A stretch of DNA of 64,000 nucleotides from Macrostomum hystrix (taxonomy: Eukaryota; Platyhelminthes; Macrostomidae): NCBI GenBank assembly GCA_950097015.1, contig CATNEN010000038.1, forward strand, positions 31,520,501 to 31,584,500, given 5' to 3'. Each line of letters begins with the position of its first letter. The first letter of the stretch is position 1. A program made the translations under genes and the position numbers. Below are positions 55,855-64,000 of the stretch, piece after piece. Under the pieces are notes generated by a model that was not told where the DNA came from, did not search any database, and saw nothing but the letters and a program-made list of their open reading frames with translations.

Positions 55855-57747
55855 GTTGGTTCGGATCACTTGCTAGGCATACGGGGGGCGCGCCAGCCTC
55901 GACGAAGGTCCGCACCCCTTCTGGGTCGTCCTGCAGCGGGGACATAGAGCCGTTGATGGCCCCCGGGAGGTGAAGTCGGCGCTCCTCCGCCCACCTGGGA
56001 CAGTTTAGCAGAAAATGCCGTGTGTCCTCTTCGGGGGCATTGCAGTGCGGGCAGGCTGCGGTTGGGGCGCGGCCCCAGCGATGCCGGGTGACCTGCAGGA
56101 AGAGCGCACGGTTCGCCCGAAGCTGGTACAGCGCCACCTCGGCCGCCCGCGTGATGAGGGCGCGGACCGCGTGATGAGGGGTCCACGGCCGGTCCACGGC
56201 CGGTGCAGGCAGGAGAGCGGAACGCACCCCTCGATGTTCCGAACGCGGCATCCGGCCTCCTCCAGGGCCGCAAGCGCGGTCTCTCTCCAGCACCCGCAGG
56301 TCCCGCCCTCTCTGGCCCGCAGTCTCGTCGTGTTCGGCGGGGCGTCGGTTAGCTTCCGCAGCGGGTGGCCCTCGCTGAACTGGCGGCACCGCAGGTAGAG
56401 CTCGGCCGCCCGCCTCCGGCAAATGATTTCAAGGGGCTGGAGCCCGGCGTGCGCGATCAGCGCAGCAGCCCGGGCACCGGGACTGATACCGGTGATGGCC
56501 CGGGCCGCGGCGTAATTCGTCGACTCCAACCGCTCCCGGCGGGTGCGGTGCCAGAAAAGGCCACCACACCTCTGCCGCGTACAGCCCCGCCGGGCGAACG
56601 TAGCCGCAGTAGAGCCGACGGAGCGTATCCGCGTCAGTTCCCCACCGGCGGGGAGGCACGGCTCGCAGGGCGTTGAGACGGCAGCCAGCGCGCGGCGGGA
56701 CTGCTAGGCGAAGGTGACCTGGGAGTCAACGGACACCCCCAGGATACGCACATCCTTCCGGCAGCTGATCGTCTGCCCACCGACCTTGAGCTGAACAGTG
56801 TTCCAGAAGGCCTCGGTGTTCTCAACGGGGTGGGTCGAAGTGATGTTGCTGGCACCAGGTCTCTACCGCGTCCAGCGCCTGTTGGATGTTCTCCGCCGCC
56901 GCCGCCGCCGCAGCACCCGCCGAAGTCTTGATGGACAGGTCATCGGCGTATTGCAGCGGCTTGCAGAGCGGGGTGGCAAACTGGGTTGCGGGACTCCCTC
57001 CTTCAGGATCTTGGGGCGGCTCATGCTATCGACCCAGCGCACTCGGGCTCTCCGGTCCGCCAGAAACGCGCGGATCCAGCGCAGCCACCGTGCCGGGGCG
57101 CTCGCTCGAGCCAGTTGCCGCAGCACCCCGAGGCGCCAGGTTCGGTCAAAAGCAGCGAAGAAGTCTACCGCTGCCACCAGGGTCCTCGTCATCGGCCGCG
57201 TCTGCAGGTCGTCAAAGGCCGGCTGGGCCAGCTGCGCCGCGTCAACCGTACTGCGCGTCCGGGAGCAGGCCGATCTCCTCGGCCCAGGCCGCTAGCCTGC
57301 TCTGCACCATCGCTTCCATCGTCTTCCCGACGCAGCCGAGAAGCGAGACAGGTCGGAAGGATGCCGGGTCGCTCTTGGGCTTGCCCTTCTTGGCAATGGG
57401 CGTGATGATGGCCGTAAGCCAGCCCGATGGAACCTTGCCCTCCAACCAGCTCCGGTTGAGCAGGGAGAGCAGGGCGACCCGACCGATCGACGGGAGGTTT
57501 TGCTGAAACGCCGGGAGCACTCCGTCTTGACCCGGCGCCTTCCCCTCGATCTCCCTCAGAACGACGTCCAGCTCCGCCAGGTGGAACGGGGCGGACCGCA
57601 GGTCGTCTGTCTCGTTCTGCAGAGCGCGGTGGACCTCCTTCCTGGCAGCCTGCGGATCTGGCTTCGGGACACGGAGACGGCTCGCCTCCGCATAGGTCAC
57701 CATCGCAATGTCCGCCTTCTCACGGAGTGTTGCGCGTCTCAGCCCGG
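55855..57747 (-). pseudogene. Minus-strand LINE RT to knuckle, second copy
   Basis: Copy of 40098-41990 with the same frameshifts and (CA)n tail. Confidence 0.8.
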
Positions 57748-59198
57748 GCCATTCCGAAGGGGTCGGTGAAGCAGGCGAAACCCTGGTGGAACGGCGACTG
57801 CCGGCGGTCCCATTCCGCAATAAGGGACGCCCTCCGCGCCTCACGTGCCGACCCGGGGAACACCGACAAGGCCGCGCTCTATAACAGCACCTGCCGGGAG
57901 ACAGAACGGACTTTCTGGCAGGCGAAGGCCTCGGCCTGGCGGGAGTTCGTAGGTAAGTTGGACGCCAGGACCCCCGACGGCAAGGTCTGGAAGGTCATCC
58001 GGGGGCTTGACGTCAAATCCCGGGAGCCTCTGCCAGACGGCCCCCCTCTCCCGGAAAGGGCGCACGGCCCGGTCCGACAGCGACAAGGCAGAGCTGTCAG
58101 CAGCTACCTACGCGGAAGCAAGACGACTGCGGGTGCCCAAGGCCGACCAGCAGGCCGCCAGGGAGGAGATTCGCCTGGCCATCAAGGCGGATCCGCAGTT
58201 CTACCTAGCGGAGTTGCAGGGGGCGCTGAAGGGGGCAGGGCCCCAGGGGACGACGGCGTCCACCCTAAGGGAGCCCCCTCTCCCCCACTCTTTTCAAGAT
58301 CGCGGCGGCATCCCTCCCGGCGGCGGTGACTCAGGCGGCGCTGACATCGAAGCCGGTCTAGTATGCGGACGACCTGACGGTCAGGACCCCGGGCAAGAGC
58401 GCGGCGGAAGCGGCGGAAGCGACTCAGCACGCGTTAGATGCGGTGGAGACGTGGTGCAAGGACCATCACTTTGAGCTGGCCCCCAGAGAAGACGGAGGCC
58501 CTGCTGGTCACCACGCACCCGGGCGAGGTCAACAAAGGCTCTGGTCCACCTCAACGTCGGCGGGCACCAGGTGAGCCTCAGCAAGGACATATCGGGGCTT
58601 GGTGTCCTCTGCGACAGCCAGTGGACCTTCGCCGGCTAGGCGCGCAAGGCGGCGTCCTCGATCCGTCGCCGGCTCATCGCCCTCCGCGCCGTCGCCAATC
58701 GCACTTGGGGAGCCGACGCCAGGACCCTGCGGTAACTGTATTGCGGGTAGGTCCGTCCGGCGGGGCTCTTCGCGGCGGACGTCTGGTGAAGCGTCCTTCT
58801 TTGGTGGAGCACCAAATGAACCTGGAACGGCTGAACAACGAGGCCGCACGGATCGTCACAGGGGTCGGTCAAGGCGCGAGAGCCCTGCCGGTGACTGTGG
58901 ATACGAGCCTGGAGTCTTTTGAGACCATCTGCCGTCGCTCAAGAGCAGCCTTGCTCGTCAAGTGCTTGCAGCTGCCCAAGGAGTATCCGCTAGGCTCCCT
59001 GGCCACTCACGCGGAGGTTGCCCCGAGGCTGAAGGCGCGCGGTGGGGGGCAGCGGACGAGCTGGGGCGACGAGTCGCGCAGGACCCTGAGGGAGTGCGGG
59101 CTGGACGGCGCGCGCGCGGAGGAGCCGGTGCCGGAGACGATGGTGCCGCGGCCGTGGAGGGAGACTCGAGTCGCCTTCGTATGCACCCCCAACACCAG
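57748..59198 (+). pseudogene. Plus-strand LINE first part, second copy
   Basis: Copy of 41991-43441, again followed by the CAG duplication and the Harbinger-like element. Confidence 0.8.
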
Positions 59199-59641
59199 GG
59201 GCCAATTTCATAAAACACTGCTAACGGTTATTTAGCAACTGCTAAAGGCGGTTTGGTTTCACGAAGCAGATCTATGTCTATGTGTCAATGTGTCAGAGCA
59301 CTGAGCTTACTAGAGTACATAATGGTAGGCGAGGGATCAACAGTGAAGCCCGCCCACTTCTTCCGAGCAATATTTGTCTATGGCCAAGACCACTTGTGCG
59401 GAGTCATGGAACCACTGGTAGGTCAGCAGTTAGCAGCTGCTAAGAAGCAACTGCTATTTAGCTGTTGCGGAAAATCGATTTCACGACGAACTGCTAAGTT
59501 GGACAGAAACCTTAGCAGCCGGTTAGTGCCATAGACAAACTTAAAAGCGGTAGAGTAAGGGAGCTCACATAAAGCTAGAAAGAGACAGAACGATTTTTGC
59601 CTGCCTCTGCTTGTCTCCACCAAATTTGTTCGCCTACGCAT

Positions 59642-60010
59642 ATGGCGTCCGTGGACCAGAAGAAGCTGTTCCTGAGTTTGCTGCATGAACGGAAGGCTAC
59701 AATCTTCGGCAGCTTTAGTGACATCTCTGAAGCAAAAGCCAAAAAGCGAAAGGCATGGGAATCCATCCGGGCTGAAATGGAGGCAAATGGACTCTGCAAA
59801 ACAGTTGAGTATTTACGCGATACTCTGTGGAAGAACATCCGCCTGACGAGTCTGAAAAAAATTGACGCTCGCCGACAAACTGGCGCTGCGGGTGGTGAAC
59901 AAGCGAGGGAGACGGAAATCGATCGCATGGTCCTGCAGATTGTGGGCAAAGAAAGCCCGGCTATTCGTGGCCTCGATGTTGAAGAGAGTTCACCAACTAA
60001 GCCAATGGAG
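59642..60010 (+). CDS. Harbinger-type Myb/SANT-like protein (exon), second copy
   Basis: Copy of 43885-44253: same start, tri-helical DNA-binding domain and GTAAGT donor. Confidence 0.75.
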
Positions 60011-61213
60011 GTAAGTAGCATCAGCATGGAAGCTGGGAACCAGCAGCAACCCTCGATGATGGCTATACTGGAAGTCGGTGAAGCAAATACCCTATCGAGT
60101 CAAGGTCCGCGTCTAAATTTACTCTGTCTCTAAATTCTCGTGGTCTTCGTTGGTTAAGTTGGTAGTCAACGAGGTTAAAGTCATCAAGAAAGTCCATCTT
60201 AGCCTGTTCCGAGGGATGCTCAAATTTAACCGCGAATTCCTAATCTCTTTAGCAGACTGCTACTTTCATGAAACCGAAAAAATTTTCTGCTGCTAAATCG
60301 GGGGTTCATGCCATAGACACTTCACTGGTAACAGTGGTCTCTCCACTCTCTTCACCCTCCACTTAGCGCGTGGCCGGTTCGCTACACGGAGGCTAGCACT
60401 GATCGACCACGTGCTTCTGCGCTCCCGTGAGCGCCGCCGCGCTGTCAACTGCCGCACTATTACGCCGCTGGCTCTGCGATCCGATCATCGGCTACTCATC
60501 TGTGACCTCGAGCTACGCGATCCGCTCTACCGTCCGCCAAAGCGCTGCGCATCCACTGTGTGGCCAGTGAGGTCGCCCGTGTGATGAACCGCGTGCTCTC
60601 CGGTGAGGTGGCACCCACTGAGTGGACCATGGCGCACATCATCGCCATTCCAAAGAAGCCGGGCACTACGCGGCTAGACGAGCACCGAGGCATCTGCCTG
60701 CAATCCTGTGCTGCGAAGTTGTTCAACCGGATGCTGCTATCGCGGTTGCAACCCGTGCTGGATCCCTACCTGCGACCTGAGCAGAACGGGTTTCGGCCCC
60801 ACCGTGGCACAGTGACGCAGATCCTAGCTCTTCGCCGAATCATCGAGGAGGCGCGCACGCGCCAGTTGGACCTGATCGTTGTCTTCATTGACTTCATGAA
60901 GGCTTTCGACTCGGTTGCGAGGGCTGCGCTCCCACATGTGCTCCGCGCGTACCATGTGCCAGAACAGCTGATCTCCGCCATCATGGCGTTGTACTGTGCT
61001 ACGAGAGCAGCTGTGATGACGCCGGACGGCCTGTCGGACCCCTTCGAGACATCCTCCGGGGTGCTCCAGGGGGACACTCTAGCGCCGTTCCTGTTCGTCC
61101 TGGTGCTTGACTGGGTGCTACGAACTGCTCTTCCTACCGACGAAGACGGCTTCCTACTGCGGCGACGCGTGGGTCGACGTCAACCGGAGAAACGGCTCAG
61201 CGTGCTTGGCTAC

Positions 61214-62259
61214 TGTAGAGAGTTGTAAAATATGTTTTTACTTAACGCGCTACTTAAAGTAATGTCACAAGGAAACCTTAGCTATAATGTTTAATCTATT
61301 TTTAGGAATGAGTCATGCGCTATTTTTGAAGCAAGTCATGTGACATGAAATCGGAGAACTGGTTCTCGACAGCTGTATTTGCTTGAAGCAAACATGACTC
61401 ATCGGGTTCTGCACCTGTATTTACACAATATTCCGAATATGGTAATGTTCACCTGAAAAGCCCCCAAAACGCAGCTGATCAAACAAGTCTGACCTCACTG
61501 TGCAAACATGTATGCCCAATGTAAACACCCGGTAGTAGAACCGGTTTTTCCCAAAAATTTTACTATAAATACAAGCGAAATTCCGAGCTAAAAATTCAGA
61601 CTCGGAGCGGTCCACCGGACTTCAAAACACCTTACGAAGAAGAGGACTCATCTCTGAGGGAAAGACAAGTGGTAAGCGCTTTACTAGGCAGAGTTATTTA
61701 TCGCTAGCGATCTTTGTTGAATTGAACTAAGTTTACGAGAGCCACATATCGTCGATACATTTGAGAAAGGCCTCCTTGTTTCCTAGGATACATTCCTAGA
61801 GGATTATTGATTGATTTGATTTGAGTTATCCGTTATCTTTCGGAGGTAACGAAGAAGACGCCCTCCAGGAGGACCTATTAGAGATATACAAGAGAGATTT
61901 CAATTGTTCACTAGGGCGCACGTTTCTATTGTGAATTCCGAGCTCAAGGAAACCGAAAAGTAATCTGATTCGCTCTCGTCATTTATTGGCCAACAGACAA
62001 ACTCAAGCAGCTACCAGGAAGACAAAGAAGACAAGACTACAAAGACTCAAGAAGCAACAGAACCGATACTTCACGGTCGACCAGCACAAGAAGAAGAACC
62101 GCCGGCTATCGAAAACCAAAGACTACAAACAACTCACTATCAAGGAAGAAGAAGAAACTGCAGTAAGTGTCACGTGACTGTTATAAATTCCTAGGCAATT
62201 GTTCCCCATTGTCTAGAAGTGGGAGTTTCGTGTGTCTGATCAACACGCAAAACTCTTCA
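61214..62259 (+). mobile_element. Solo LTR, second copy
   Basis: Copy of 45457-46502 with CTAC duplications. Confidence 0.82.
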
Positions 62260-62913
62260 CTACGCCGATGACCTCGCCCTGCTGTCCTCGACCGTAGAGG
62301 ACGCCCAGCGCCAGCTGGATAAGCTGGTTAGCGCTGCAGCGAGCGTCGGCCTGTTGGTCAACACGAAGAAGACCGTTGTGCTCTGCGTGCCGGGCGACAT
62401 CGAGGCCGCAATTTTCTGCCGAAGCGCTGACGGGCAGGTAACGGAGCTTCCGCGCTGTCAACAGTTCGTCTACCTCGGCGGTCTGGTACCTGACGTCCGC
62501 GAAGATCTGCGGCGTCGCCGCCGGTACGCTTGGGCTGCCTTTCGTTCTGTGAGGGCGGTCCTGCAGTCCGAGGCCCTACCTGATCGCCAGAGGGCGGCGC
62601 TGTTCCAGGCGGTGGTCGAGACCGTCCTGTTGTACAACGCCAAGACGTGGACGCTGACTGATTCGCTAGAACAGCAAGTCAACGCGGCGCACGCTGGCCT
62701 GCTGCGTGCCGCCTTTAAGATCAGCGACGAGCGGATCACTAACGCGGCACTCTATCGTCGCGCCGGCCTGGCCCGTCCGAGTGAACTGCTGCGACTTCGG
62801 CGACTCCAGCTTGCAGGCCACATCATCCGCGCCGAGTCCTACTGCCGGCAGCCGGTGCAGGAGGTGCTGCTGCTAACGCTGCAGGCACCCTACCGGCGCG
62901 GCCAGGCCCGAAC

Positions 62914-62960
62914 CAAGGACTACTAAACAACACTAAACTACTGTTGTTTAGTAGTCCTTG
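62914..62960. mobile_element. 47-bp hairpin insertion, second copy
   Basis: Copy of 47157-47203 with GCCCGAAC duplications. Confidence 0.8.
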
Positions 62961-63226
62961 GCCCGAACTCGGCGTTTCGTCGACTGCCTGCTGGCCGATG
63001 CTGGCGCGCCGGACACTGCCGGCGGTGCGGCCTTTGTTCGCGCCCAGGCTCTGAAGCGTGCACTGTGACGCTGCCTTTTCCACCTGACAGCGTACTTTGT
63101 TGTTGTTGTTGTTGTTCACCCTCCACAGAGCTTTGTGAAAGCCGCCTTACAGCTCAGCGTGAAATATTCTTACCACAACTGCTAAATAGCAACTGCTAAG
63201 TTAGCAGTGTTTCATGAAATCGGCCC

Positions 63227-63767
63227 CAGGAGGGAGGACCCGGCGTCGGCGCGAGGAGGCCTTGGTGACCTTAAACGGCCTGCGCTCGCGGGACCCTCCA
63301 CACGTGCAGATCTGGACGGACGGAGCAGCCAAGGACGGCGGCGGGGGCTTCGTGATCCGGAGGCTGGCCCCCCCGGGGCTGTCATCTGCGGAGCGGTGCC
63401 GGCCGGACGGTGGAAGTGGTTCTACGTCAGCAGAAGCTGCGGCGGCAGCTTGGCTTGAGGTTGAGCCTGAACGACCGGGCCGACGCGCTCGCCAGACAGG
63501 GCAGCAGCCTTCCGCAGGACGAGGTCCGCGTACCCGCGGGGGTTATCTGGGCAGCAGTCCGACAGTATCTAGCCAGGAAGGCCAGGGAGACCTACACTAA
63601 GGAGGTCCCGGCGGAGCAACCGCACAGGCAGTGCAGTGGCTTGCCGCTCCCGCTCGAAAGGCTCGGGCAGCGGGTTACGGAGGTGGCCCTATTCCAGCTC
63701 CGGGTCAACCGGGCCCCCTTTCTCCAAGCCACGCAGCATCATTGGTGCCGGAAGGCGAGCTACATAC
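63227..63767 (+). pseudogene. Plus-strand LINE second part (RNase H), second copy
   Basis: Copy of 47470-48010. The remaining bases to 64000 are the AT-rich spacer seen at 48011-48243. Confidence 0.78.
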
Positions 63768-64000
63768 ACTTGTTGCTAGGCCTAGTCCTAAAAACTACAT
63801 TTTAGTATAATTATAATATATTATAGCAAAATGTATGTAATAATTATAATATTAATATCTTAGTTATTAAAATATTAATATTATAGCCTAGCTAGTAGAA
63901 ATATATGAAACATTGCTTAGACAAAAGTAGGCACTATGCTGAAGGAAAATGAAGCCTTATGTTATGTTAGCTGTACAAAGCCTTAGATTATTGATTGATT

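Larger units (their letters stand above)
60361..63111 (+). mobile_element. Second LINE, second copy
   Basis: Copy of 44604-47354 with the same 12-bp duplication and (TTG)n tail; the RT is split at the same point. Confidence 0.9.
59199..63226 (+). mobile_element. PIF/Harbinger-like element, second copy
   Basis: Copy of 43442-47469 with the same inverted repeats and the same nested insertions, showing the nesting predates the duplication. Confidence 0.85.
51366..64000. repeat. Direct tandem duplicate of 35609-48243 (offset 15,757 bp)
   Basis: Every element, frame and stop from 35609 onward recurs at +15,757, up to the window end, and no difference was noticed in the stretches compared. The full unit (35609-51365) is 15,757 bp and includes both satellites; the second copy is cut by the window end before its satellites. 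Confidence 0.97.

Overview
This is eukaryotic, almost certainly metazoan, DNA. Genes have GT-AG introns, and the window holds a DEG/ENaC channel, an endosulfine gene, several classes of animal transposon, and many minisatellites. A free-living flatworm such as Macrostomum would fit the GC-rich coding exons, CAG/polyQ tracts and heavy repeat load, but species assignment is only a guess.

Layout. 1-15 kb: a four-exon minus-strand DEG/ENaC sodium-channel gene (1502-5479) whose introns are largely tandem repeats, a 1-kb TATC microsatellite beside its 5' end, further 23-bp and 26/29-bp minisatellites, an endosulfine/ARPP-19 gene (12334-12687) with the Greatwall phosphosite, and an inverted pair of tRNA-derived SINEs. 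15-23 kb: a candidate two-exon small membrane protein, an RNase-H fragment of a non-LTR element, and an unidentified exon. 23-34 kb: the most interesting part. It holds an apparently intact minus-strand LINE whose ORF1 begins with a complete AlkB-type 2OG-Fe(II) dioxygenase domain. Next to it, and divergent from it, lies a three-exon plus-strand gene joining a MULE-like transposase core to a ubiquitin-specific-protease-like cysteine protease domain. 34.5-48 kb: a transposon graveyard with a mariner that has a LINE 3' end inside it, Ty3/gypsy and non-LTR fragments in both orientations, and a clear set of nested insertions (non-LTR > PIF/Harbinger-like > second non-LTR > solo LTR and a 47-bp hairpin), each layer with its own target-site duplication. 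48.4-51.4 kb: two satellites (18 bp and 23 bp), the second with a 414-bp higher-order repeat.

From 51366 to the window end (64000), the sequence repeats 35609-48243 with a constant offset of 15,757 bp and no difference noticed. This is either a very recent tandem segmental duplication or an assembly artefact. The copy starts abruptly inside the mariner transposase, fused to the 23-bp satellite.

Likely host genes are the DEG/ENaC channel, endosulfine and perhaps the small membrane protein. Most other coding sequence is of transposon origin. All splice sites and domain calls were read by eye; no database search was possible.
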